6,847 bases of DNA from Acidimicrobiales bacterium (GTDB taxonomy: Bacteria; Actinomycetota; Acidimicrobiia; Acidimicrobiales; RAAP-2), in NCBI GenBank assembly GCA_030044045.1, contig JASHWO010000009.1:1-6847 (forward strand), given 5' to 3'. The first letter of the stretch is position 1. Every line of letters starts with the position of its first letter. Made by a program: the position numbers and the translations under genes. The notes under the pieces are model-generated. The model was not told the origin of the DNA. It saw only the letters and a list, made by a program, of their open reading frames with translations, and did not search any database. This document shows positions 1 to 5,647 of this stretch, piece after piece.

Positions 1-690
1 ATGCCCGACGACGAGGGCGCGGCCCTGCTGGCGGCAGCGCTGCGGGCCGGCCGGGAGGGCCCGACCGCGGCGGGGGCGGGGGTGGCTGGACCGAGGACTG
101 GGCCAGCGGCACCCAAGGCGGGCGCCGGCACCGGGCCGGCGGGCGGGGCCGCTGCCGGGCCGGCGGCCTTCGTGGAGATCGGGGCCTGGTGCGGCAAGTC
201 CACCCTCTACCTGGGGGCGGCGGCCGAGGCCACCGGGGCGGTGCTGTTCAGCGTCGACCACCACCACGGCTCGGAGGAGAACCAGGCCGGGTGGGAGCAC
301 CACCAGCCCGACCTGGTCGACCCGGCGGACGGGCGGCTCGACACCCTCCCCCACTGGCGGCGGGCGGTGGCCGGGGCCGGCCTGGAGCGGGCGGTGGTGG
401 GGATGGTGGGCGACTCCCCCACGGTGGCCGCCTGCTGGCGCACGCCGCTCGACTTCTGCTTCGTCGACGGCGGCCACGGCGAGGAGCCGGCCTGGGCCGA
501 CTTCCGGGGGTGGGCGCCGCAGGTGGCCGTCGGCGGCTGGCTGGCCATCCACGACGTGTTCCCCGATCCGGCCGACGGCGGCCGCCCGCCCTACGAGCTC
601 TGGCTGGCCGCCCTGGCCTCCGGCGAGTGGACCGAGGACGGCGAGTGCGGCTCCCTGCGCGTCCTGCGCCGCGTGGCCCCGCCCCGGTAG
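1..690 (+). CDS. Class I SAM-dependent methyltransferase, Methyltransf_24 type, with a low-complexity insert
   Basis: This is a probable cytoplasmic methyltransferase using S-adenosylmethionine; the acceptor is unknown. The Rossmann core is clear: the SAM-binding motif I is FVEIGAWCGKST at residues 57-68, an acidic strand-2 end lies at FSVDHH (D86), a FVDGGHGEEP block follows at 154-163 (typical of Methyltransf_24 proteins), and AIHDVFPDP lies at 182-190. The C-terminus GSLRVLRR ends normally at a TAG stop. Between GREGP (17-21) and motif I sits an Ala/Gly/Pro-rich stretch of about 35 residues (22-56) that looks like a linker or expansion and is not part of the fold. The ATG at base 1 coincides with the window edge. 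In relatives as I remember them, a sequence like MPDDEGAALL is often internal to the protein, so the true start may lie outside the window and the gene should be treated as possibly 5'-partial. It converges with the minus-strand methyltransferase at 728-1480. Confidence 0.85.
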   Translation: MPDDEGAALLAAALRAGREGPTAAGAGVAGPRTGPAAPKAGAGTGPAGGAAAGPAAFVEIGAWCGKSTLYLGAAAEATGAVLFSVDHHHGSEENQAGWEHHQPDLVDPADGRLDTLPHWRRAVAGAGLERAVVGMVGDSPTVAACWRTPLDFCFVDGGHGEEPAWADFRGWAPQVAVGGWLAIHDVFPDPADGGRPPYELWLAALASGEWTEDGECGSLRVLRRVAPPR

Positions 691-714
691 GCCGCCCGCC
701 CAAGACGCCCCGCA

Positions 715-736
715 GCAGGCATAGGGGTCAGCCTGC
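715..736. terminator. Possible bidirectional terminator hairpin between convergent genes
   Basis: An inverted repeat GCAGGC (715-720) and GCCTGC (731-736) can form a 6-bp GC-rich stem with a 10-nt loop. It sits where the plus-strand gene ending at 690 and the minus-strand gene ending at 728 converge, and it includes the stop codon of the latter. There is no T-tract on either side, so intrinsic termination is only suggested by position and symmetry. In a genome this GC-rich, 6-bp stems also arise by chance. Confidence 0.3.
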
Positions 737-1480
737 GAGCACCATCACCAGCAGGTCGAGGCCGAGGGGGCGGGGCGGCACGCCGCGGGCGACATCGGCG
801 TCGACGGCCCGGAGCCCTTCGGCGAACTCCTCGTCGGTGAGGGGGACCAGGGCCGAGTCGGCACGGCGCATGGCCACCGCCCACTCCCGGAAGGCGGCCA
901 GCGACGGCGGCGCTGGCTCCCGGACCCTCACCGGCGGCGCCACCGAGAAGCCGGCCTGGGCGAAGGCCCCGCCGACCTGGGCCACCGTAGGGAACCGCTC
1001 GGCCACCCGCCGGGCGGCGGCGAAGTACGAGAAGAGCATGATCTCGTCGTGGCGGTGGGGAAAGGAATTCCGGACCAGCACCACGCCCCCGGGCCGCAGC
1101 ACCCGGGCCAGCTCGCCGGCGGCGGCGTCCAGGTCGCCCAGGTGGTGCACCACGGTGGACAGCCAGGCCACGCCGACCGAGCCGCCGGCTAACGGGAGCC
1201 GCTGGGCCCGGCCGCCGACGAGCGACGTTCCCGCGGGAACGCCGGCGGCCACCCACTCCCGCCGCATCCCCGCCGACGGTTCCACGGCCACCACCGGGAG
1301 CCCGAACCAGGTGGCGAAGGCCCGGGTCCAGATGCCGGTGCCCGCACCCAGGTCGAGCACTGGCCCGCCGGCCTGCCCGACGTGCGGCGCCACCGCCACC
1401 CGCCAGCCCTCGAAGTGGGCAGGCGGCGCGCCCCGCCCCGCCTGGTACTGCGCTGCCTGGCGGTCGTAGTCGACGGTCAC
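728..1480 (-). CDS. Class I SAM-dependent methyltransferase (Methyltransf_11/25-like), downstream partner of pdxH
   Basis: This protein of 250 residues is a SAM-dependent methyltransferase of unknown substrate, probably cytosolic. Motif I is VLDLGAGTG at residues 41-49, the acidic ribose-binding residue is E67 in VVAVEPS, a RLPL segment lies at 94-97, followed by STVVHHL at 108-114 and the post-motif ELARVLRPGGVVLVRN. The C-terminal 80 or so residues are helical and variable, which is where substrate specificity usually resides. The reading frame is open further upstream to 1567, but I chose the GTG at 1480 because it overlaps the TGA of pdxH as GTGA (1477-1480) and because TVDYDRQAAQY is a typical methyltransferase N-terminus. 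No clear Shine-Dalgarno sequence precedes it, so translation probably depends on re-initiation by ribosomes finishing pdxH. Nothing visible identifies the methyl acceptor. Confidence 0.88.
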   Translation of the reverse strand: MTVDYDRQAAQYQAGRGAPPAHFEGWRVAVAPHVGQAGGPVLDLGAGTGIWTRAFATWFGLPVVAVEPSAGMRREWVAAGVPAGTSLVGGRAQRLPLAGGSVGVAWLSTVVHHLGDLDAAAGELARVLRPGGVVLVRNSFPHRHDEIMLFSYFAAARRVAERFPTVAQVGGAFAQAGFSVAPPVRVREPAPPSLAAFREWAVAMRRADSALVPLTDEEFAEGLRAVDADVARGVPPRPLGLDLLVMVLAG

Positions 1481-2064
1481 GGCGAGAGGCGCTCGATGCG
1501 CCACCGGCCGCCGCCCTCGGCCACGTAGCGCAACCGCTCGTGCAGCCGGTCCGGCCGCTCCTCCCACAGCTCCACCGCCCGGGGCGTGAGACGGTACCCG
1601 CCCCAGCGCGCCGGCCGGGCCGGGTCGGCCTGGCCGTCCAGCATCGCCACCGCTGCCTCCAGCTCGGCCCGGCTGCCGATCACCGCGCTCTGGTGCGACG
1701 CCACCGCGCTGTGCCGCGAGCCCCGGGGCCGGGTGGCCCAGTAGCGGTCGGACTCCTCGGCGCTGGTCCGCTCCACCGCGCCCACCGCCCGGATCTGGCG
1801 GTGGACCGGCCCCAGGAAGTGGAGCACGGCGGCGGCCCGGGGGTTGGCCTCCAGGTCGGCCGCCTTGTCGCTGCCGTAGTCGGTATAGAAGACGAGCCCG
1901 GTGTCGATGCCTCGCAGCAGCACCAGCCGGGCCGACGGTTCGCCGTCGGCTGAGGCGGTGGCCAGGCAGAGGGCCTCGGGCATCGGCTCGCCGGCCGTCC
2001 GGGCCTCGTCCGACCAGCGCCGGATCTGGGCCAACGGGTCAGGGGCCAGGTCCGACGGCTCCAT
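1477..2064 (-). CDS. pdxH: Pyridoxamine/pyridoxine 5'-phosphate oxidase (PdxH)
   Basis: This is an FMN-dependent oxidase expected to convert pyridoxamine or pyridoxine 5'-phosphate to pyridoxal 5'-phosphate in vitamin B6 synthesis and salvage. At 195 residues it is slightly shorter than the E. coli enzyme (about 218), lacking part of the variable N-terminus. Family landmarks are ARLVLLRG (45-52), VFYTDYGSDKA (58-68, FMN region), NPRAA (74-78), RQIRAVG (89-95), YWATRPRGS (108-116, with Tyr, Arg and Ser at the substrate phosphate site), SHQS (123-126), WGGYRL (154-159) and the C-terminal RLHERLRY (173-180) ending WRIERLSP. The position equivalent to E. coli Arg88 in SRK reads Asp66 here, a modest departure in the FMN phosphate loop. 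The frame stays open to 2244, but the ATG at 2064 has a GGGAG site nine bases upstream and begins exactly where homology begins. The gene overlaps the next methyltransferase by 4 nt and lies 85 nt after the alpha/alpha-barrel gene. Confidence 0.93.
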   Translation of the reverse strand: MEPSDLAPDPLAQIRRWSDEARTAGEPMPEALCLATASADGEPSARLVLLRGIDTGLVFYTDYGSDKAADLEANPRAAAVLHFLGPVHRQIRAVGAVERTSAEESDRYWATRPRGSRHSAVASHQSAVIGSRAELEAAVAMLDGQADPARPARWGGYRLTPRAVELWEERPDRLHERLRYVAEGGGRWRIERLSP

Positions 2065-2073
2065 GCCGGCAGT

Positions 2074-2078
2074 CTCCC
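2074..2078 (-). promoter_or_regulatory. Ribosome-binding site of pdxH
   Basis: On the minus strand GGGAG lies nine bases before the ATG at 2064. It supports this start over in-frame upstream codons (the frame is open to 2244), whose encoded residues are low-complexity and overlap the preceding gene. Confidence 0.55.
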
Positions 2079-2126
2079 ACGGCCCCCAGGTGGCGGGCAG
2101 GGTCGGGGGGATCGGCGTGGACCGCG

Positions 2127-2140
2127 GAGGCGGCAGCCTC
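2127..2140 (-). terminator. Weak hairpin just after the alpha/alpha-barrel gene
   Basis: GAGGC (2127-2131) and GCCTC (2136-2140) can pair as a 5-bp stem with a 4-nt loop, ten bases past the TGA at 2150-2152, in the 85-nt gap before pdxH. There is no T-tract. It could be a weak terminator or attenuator separating the glycan-type unit from pdxH, or a chance feature of GC-rich DNA. Nothing else is recognisable in this gap apart from the pdxH ribosome-binding site. Confidence 0.18.
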
Positions 2141-2149
2141 GGGGCGGGT

Positions 2150-3346
2150 TCAGCCAGCCCGGCGACCCGGGCCGGCGGTGCAGCCGGCGACGGCATCCCC
2201 CGTGCAGTGGGGCTCGGCCAGGTCCAGCCCCGCCGGCAGGCCATCCCCCCGGAACAGTCCGGCCGCCGGTGAGGCGCCCGACAGGGCGTCGGCCGCCAGC
2301 ACGATCGACGCCGCCGTGTAGGTGGTGCGCTCCCCGCCGGGGAAGGACACCTCCTCGGGGTACACCATGCCGGTCCAGTAGGAGCCGTCGGGCAACCGGA
2401 GCCCCTGGGCAGCGGCGAACAGCTCGCGGGCCAGGCCGTCCATCCCCAGGGCGTCCAGGGCCATGACGCACTCGGCCGTCTCGGCCGCCGTCACCCAGTC
2501 GTTGGTGGACACGCACCGCACGCCGAGCCCGTCCATCACGAAGGTCTCCCAGTAACCCTCGATCCGGTCCCGGCCGGCCTCGCCTCCGAGCGCCCCCGAC
2601 AGGACCGGGTAGTACCAGTCCATGGCGAACTCGTGCTTCGGCGCGAAGGCCGAGGGGTGGTGGGCCACGGCGTGCCCCAGGCGGCCGGCGGCCAGCTCCC
2701 AGTCCGGCCGGTCCTTGCCCAGGCGCTCGGCCACCGCCACCCCACAACGCAGGCTGTGGTAGATCGACGACGACCCGGTGAGTAGGGCGTAGCTCTCGGG
2801 CCGGCCGGCCGGGTCGAGCGACCAGTGCACCGAGCCGTCGGGACGCTGCCAGCGCAGGACGAAGTCGATCCCCCGCTCCATGGCCGACCAGAGCCGGCGC
2901 AGCAGCTCGTCCTCCCCGGTCACCAGGTGGTGGTGCCAGAGGCCGGCGGCCAGGTAGGCGCAGACGTTCGTGTCCAGCCGGGGGTCCTTCACCCCCTCGG
3001 CCAGGTAGTAATTGAACCAGCTCCCGTCGGCCAGCTGCATCTCGGCCAGCCACTCGTAGGCCCGCACCGCCTCGGCCCACAGGCCGCAGGTGGACAGGGC
3101 CATGGCCGCCTCCACGTGGTTCCAGGGGTCGCAGTGCCCGCCGGGGAACCAGGGGACCATGCCGTCGGGCCGCTGCACCTCGGCGATGGCGTGGGCCGTG
3201 GCCAGCACGTCCGAGGCGCTCAGGATCCCCGGGACCGCCGGCACCACCACCGGTCCGGCTGTGCTGCTCAGCCCGCCCGGGGCCCCAGCCCCGTGCTCCT
3301 CCGCTGCGTGGGGCCCCAACCCCACGCCGGCTGTGCCGACACTCAT
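2150..3346 (-). CDS. Alpha/alpha-barrel protein, prenyltransferase/squalene-cyclase-repeat or six-hairpin-glycosidase-like
   Basis: This 398-residue protein has repeated helical-hairpin units with QxxDGS-type turns: QRPDGMVPW (58-66), QLADGSW (104-110), QRPDGSVHW (167-175) and LRLPDGSYW (316-324). Other blocks are GGHCDPWNHVEAAMAL (69-84), RLDTNVCAYLAAGLW (123-137) and CVSTNDWVTAAETAE (278-292). Such repeats occur in terpene cyclases and protein prenyltransferases, and such proteins are often labelled 'prenyltransferase', but I find no DxDD cyclase motif. The Asp/Trp/His-rich blocks resemble carbohydrate-active (alpha/alpha)6 barrels equally well. No signal peptide or membrane segment is visible; residues 1-40 and about 366-398 are low-complexity tails. 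The ATG at 3346 overlaps the upstream methyltransferase stop as ATGA (3343-3346) and has a strong AGGGGAGG site four bases before it. Being coupled to a glycosyltransferase and a methyltransferase suggests a role in a glycan or glycolipid; the actual reaction is unknown. Confidence 0.85.
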   Translation of the reverse strand: MSVGTAGVGLGPHAAEEHGAGAPGGLSSTAGPVVVPAVPGILSASDVLATAHAIAEVQRPDGMVPWFPGGHCDPWNHVEAAMALSTCGLWAEAVRAYEWLAEMQLADGSWFNYYLAEGVKDPRLDTNVCAYLAAGLWHHHLVTGEDELLRRLWSAMERGIDFVLRWQRPDGSVHWSLDPAGRPESYALLTGSSSIYHSLRCGVAVAERLGKDRPDWELAAGRLGHAVAHHPSAFAPKHEFAMDWYYPVLSGALGGEAGRDRIEGYWETFVMDGLGVRCVSTNDWVTAAETAECVMALDALGMDGLARELFAAAQGLRLPDGSYWTGMVYPEEVSFPGGERTTYTAASIVLAADALSGASPAAGLFRGDGLPAGLDLAEPHCTGDAVAGCTAGPGRRAG

Positions 3347-4125
3347 GCTGCCTCCCCTTGTGCTTGCTCGTCCGCCCCTCGGCCCGGCGGGACCGGGGCC
3401 GCCACCGGGACCTGCGGCAGCTTCTCCAGGTAGACCACGAGGCTCTTCCCGATCAACGGGCTGAGCACCCGGTCGGCCATCCGGGTGGCCCGCGGCGCCT
3501 TCTCGATGTCCCACACCAGTAGGCGGTGATAACCGGCCACGGCCCGGTTCGTGTCGTTGGTGGGCCCCATCAGGCAGCGGAGCCACCAGTAGGGCGAGTG
3601 CAGGCCGTGGGCGTGGTGGCTGCCCACCGGCACCAGCCCGGCCGAGGCCAGCCGGGCCCGCAAGGTGGAGCGGCGGTAGATGCGCACGTGGCCGCCAGGC
3701 ACGTCGTGGTACTCGTCGGAGAGGATCCAGTTGACGACCTCCGGCCCGCAGCGCGGCACCGTCACTGCCATCGAGCCGCCGGGCCGGAGCACCCGAGCCA
3801 GCTCCCGCATGGCCGCCACGTCGTCGGGGATGTGCTCCAGCACCTCCGAGGCGATCACCTGGTCGAAGGTGCCGTCGGGGAAGGGCAGGCGCAGGGCGTC
3901 GCCCTGCACGGCCCCGGCCGGCGCGTCGGAGGGCAGCTCGCCGGCGTGGACCATGGCGCCGAAGGTGTCCCGCACCCCGGCCACCTCGTCGGTGCCGGCG
4001 TCGAGGGCCACCACCGCGGCCCCGCGCCGGGCGGCCTCGAAGGCGTGCCGGCCGAAGCCGCAGCCCAGATCCAGCAGGAGGTCCCCGGCGCGCACCCCCA
4101 GCCGGTCGTAGTCCACGGTCAGCAC
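3343..4125 (-). CDS. Class I SAM-dependent methyltransferase (Methyltransf_11) in the glycosyltransferase operon
   Basis: This protein of about 260 residues carries a complete SAM-binding fold: LLDLGCGFGRHAFEAA from residue 17 (motif I), VVALDAG with acidic D42, GDALRLPFPDGTFD (75-88, motif II region), SEVLEHIPDD from 93, and ELARVLRPGGSMAVTVPR. The second half has HVRIYRRSTL and many aromatic residues (YWWLRCLMGP), plus a hydrophobic LVVYLEKLP near the end. This layout resembles methyltransferases acting on sugars, polyketides or lipids, but the acceptor cannot be told. The start is uncertain. GTG at 4125 overlaps the glycosyltransferase stop by 7 nt, CTG at 4122 would give a 4-nt CTGA overlap, and GTG at 4116 would fall just after the stop. 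All give nearly the same protein, beginning near TVDYDRLG. The stop at 3343-3345 overlaps the next start as ATGA. Coupling on both sides implies that its product works with the two neighbours. Confidence 0.9.
   Translation of the reverse strand: MLTVDYDRLGVRAGDLLLDLGCGFGRHAFEAARRGAAVVALDAGTDEVAGVRDTFGAMVHAGELPSDAPAGAVQGDALRLPFPDGTFDQVIASEVLEHIPDDVAAMRELARVLRPGGSMAVTVPRCGPEVVNWILSDEYHDVPGGHVRIYRRSTLRARLASAGLVPVGSHHAHGLHSPYWWLRCLMGPTNDTNRAVAGYHRLLVWDIEKAPRATRMADRVLSPLIGKSLVVYLEKLPQVPVAAPVPPGRGADEQAQGEAA
3351..3358 (-). promoter_or_regulatory. Strong ribosome-binding site for the alpha/alpha-barrel gene
   Basis: AGGGGAGG on the minus strand ends four bases before the ATG at 3346 and lies inside the 3' end of the upstream methyltransferase. 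It is the best Shine-Dalgarno match I noticed in the window and fixes this start, even though the frame is open for a further 290 codons upstream. Confidence 0.7.
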
Positions 4126-5576
4126 GGCGCCGCCCCGGCTCCCCCGGCCCCGGCCACGGCACCGGCGGCACCGGTTCCCACGCCGGACCCGCCAGCCGTC
4201 CCCGCCCCCACGGCACCGGCGGCCCGGGGCATCGGCCGCCCCGCCAGCAGGGCCGAGTAGCACTCGGCGGTGCCCCGGGCCGTCACCTGCCAGGTGAACC
4301 GGTGCAGCACCCGCTGCCGCCCGGCGTCGCCCAGCCGGGCCCGCAGCGCAGGGTCGTCCAGCAGTCGACCGACGGCCGCCGCCAGGGCGCCGGGGTCGTC
4401 CGGCCGAACCAGGAGCCCGGTCTCGCCGTCCCGCCCCACCACCTCGGGCAGGGCGCCGCCGGTGGTGGCCACCACCGGCACCCCGCAGGCCATGGCCTCC
4501 ACCGCCGGCAGCGAGAACCCCTCGTAGAGGGAGGGCACCACCGCCACCTCGGCCTCGCCGTACAGGCGGGCCAGTTCGGCGTCGCTGATGCCGCTCACGC
4601 AGCGCACCGCGCCCTCCAGCCCCAGCCGCCCGATGGCCCGGTCCACCCGGCCCCCGGGCCGGGGCCGGCCGATGACCACCAGCTCCACCGGCCGCTCGGT
4701 GCGCAGCTTGGCCACGGCCTCCAGCAGGGGGACCAGCCCCTTCATCGGCACGTCGCTGGACGAGGTCACCATGAGCCGCCCGGGCACCGGCGCCACCTCG
4801 GGCCGCGGGCGGAACACGGTGTGGTCCACCCCCACCGGCACCACGGTCATCCGCTCCTCGGCCACGCCCATCTGGGCGGCGATGTCGGTCCGGGAGGACT
4901 CGGACACGGTGACGATGGCCGGGAGGCGGCGGGCCACCCGCACCTGCATGCGGAGGAAGCCGAACCACCGCCGGGTGGTGAACCGCTGCCACGGGTTCGT
5001 GGTGTGGCCCAGGGCCAGCTGGCGGTCGACGGTGATCGGGTGGTGGAGGGTGGTGAGCAGGGGCCAGCCGTCGTCGAGCATGCCCAGCATCCCCGTGCCC
5101 AGGCACTGGTTGTCGTGCACCAGGTCGAACTCCCCCCGCCGGGCGGCCAGGAGCCGGCGGGCCCGCAAGGAGTAGGCCCAAGGCTCGCCGAACCCGGCGG
5201 TGCACATCACCCCGAACTCCAGCCAATCAGGGCGGTCCCGGAGCTCCCGGGGGTGGGGCACCCGGAACGGGTCGGGGTCGCGGTAGAGATCGAGCCCGGG
5301 GACCGGAGTGAACCCGACCCCCTCGTCCAGCGCCGGCCAGGGCTGGCCGGCCAGCACCTCCACCGAGTGGCCCAGGGCCACCAGCTCCCGGGTGAGGTGG
5401 CGGGTGTACACCCCCTGCCCGCCGCATCGGGGATTGCCGCGGTAGAGCAGGAACGCCACCCGCAGCCCGCCCGGCCCGGCCGGGGCCGGGGGCACAGCCG
5501 GCGGGACCACGATATGGGTGGAGCGCTCCCAAGAGGCCCGCATCTCCCGCCACTTCTGGCGAGGCGTCTTAGGCAC
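4119..5576 (-). CDS. Glycosyltransferase family 4 (GT-B fold)
   Basis: This 485-residue protein transfers a sugar from an activated donor, probably at the cytosolic face of the membrane. The N-terminal Rossmann domain opens with RVAFLLYRGNPRCGGQGVY (39-57), including the glycine-rich acceptor-side loop, and continues through TTLHHPITVDR (175-185) and VTVSESSRTDI (222-232). The C-terminal donor domain has VVPVGVDHTVF (245-255), K279 after SSSDVPM, and the EX7E motif with E352 and E360 in PSLYEGFSLPAVEAMACG. These mark a retaining GT4 enzyme; donor and acceptor are not deducible. Residues 449-485 are an Ala/Gly tail outside the fold. Start: GTG at 5576 has AGGGG six bases upstream, and adds a basic segment (MPKTPRQKWREMRASW). 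ATG at 5543 or GTG at 5459, directly before the first beta strand, are alternatives. The gene begins 71 nt after the transporter gene and is followed by an overlapping methyltransferase gene. Confidence 0.93.
   Translation of the reverse strand: MPKTPRQKWREMRASWERSTHIVVPPAVPPAPAGPGGLRVAFLLYRGNPRCGGQGVYTRHLTRELVALGHSVEVLAGQPWPALDEGVGFTPVPGLDLYRDPDPFRVPHPRELRDRPDWLEFGVMCTAGFGEPWAYSLRARRLLAARRGEFDLVHDNQCLGTGMLGMLDDGWPLLTTLHHPITVDRQLALGHTTNPWQRFTTRRWFGFLRMQVRVARRLPAIVTVSESSRTDIAAQMGVAEERMTVVPVGVDHTVFRPRPEVAPVPGRLMVTSSSDVPMKGLVPLLEAVAKLRTERPVELVVIGRPRPGGRVDRAIGRLGLEGAVRCVSGISDAELARLYGEAEVAVVPSLYEGFSLPAVEAMACGVPVVATTGGALPEVVGRDGETGLLVRPDDPGALAAAVGRLLDDPALRARLGDAGRQRVLHRFTWQVTARGTAECYSALLAGRPMPRAAGAVGAGTAGGSGVGTGAAGAVAGAGGAGAAPC
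4154..4223 (-). repeat. Two 16-nt direct repeats in the Ala/Gly tail of the glycosyltransferase
   Basis: CCACGGCACCGGCGGC (plus-strand reading) occurs at 4154-4169 and again at 4208-4223, exactly 54 nt (18 codons) apart, so both copies are read in the same frame and encode AAGAV twice (residues 452-456 and 470-474). The surrounding tail is made almost only of Gly, Ala, Val and Thr. The simplest reading is local slippage or duplication in a disordered tail with no catalytic role. Confidence 0.6.
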
Positions 5577-5582
5577 GGATCG

Positions 5583-5587
5583 CCCCT
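5583..5587 (-). promoter_or_regulatory. Probable ribosome-binding site of the glycosyltransferase
   Basis: AGGGG on the minus strand is six bases before the GTG at 5576. It favours that start over the ATG at 5543, which has GGGAG directly abutting it with no spacing. The rest of the 71-nt gap (5577-5647) holds only a short GCACG/CGTGC inverted repeat (5625-5637) and no recognisable promoter. Confidence 0.4.
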
Positions 5588-5647
5588 GGCTGCGGCACCA
5601 TGACCGGACAGCCTCCCCCGAGGCGCACGTCCCGTGCAAGCAGGGCC

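Noticed and set aside
189..1469. A 426-codon plus-strand frame spanning two methyltransferase genes
   Set aside because: The translation is Arg/Gly/Pro-rich low complexity, it crosses the end of one real gene and lies antisense to another, and it shows no motif.
2065..2244. Upstream in-frame extension of pdxH by 60 codons
   Set aside because: It is Pro/Ala-rich, has no PdxH homology and would overlap the end of the preceding gene; the ATG at 2064 has a proper ribosome-binding site.
3347..4216. Upstream in-frame extension of the alpha/alpha-barrel gene that would add 290 codons
   Set aside because: The extension is the Arg/Gly-rich out-of-frame reading of the methyltransferase gene; the ATG at 3346 with its strong ribosome-binding site and ATGA overlap is the real start.
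697..5576. Similar short strings AAGACGCCCCGC (about 701-712) and AAGACGCCTCGC at the glycosyltransferase start, considered as attachment sites or repeats
   Set aside because: The match is about a dozen bases with a mismatch, has no mobile-element gene nearby, and is readily explained by GC-rich composition.
4302..5603. A 433-codon open frame on the plus strand opposite the glycosyltransferase
   Set aside because: Its product is a His/Gly/Pro/Gln-rich sequence with no recognisable fold; it is the antisense shadow of a well-supported gene in GC-rich DNA where stop codons are rare.
5625..5637. Short GCACG/CGTGC inverted repeat between the transporter and the glycosyltransferase
   Set aside because: A 5-bp stem with a 3-nt loop and no T-tract is expected often by chance in this composition; it is not enough to call a terminator or an operator.
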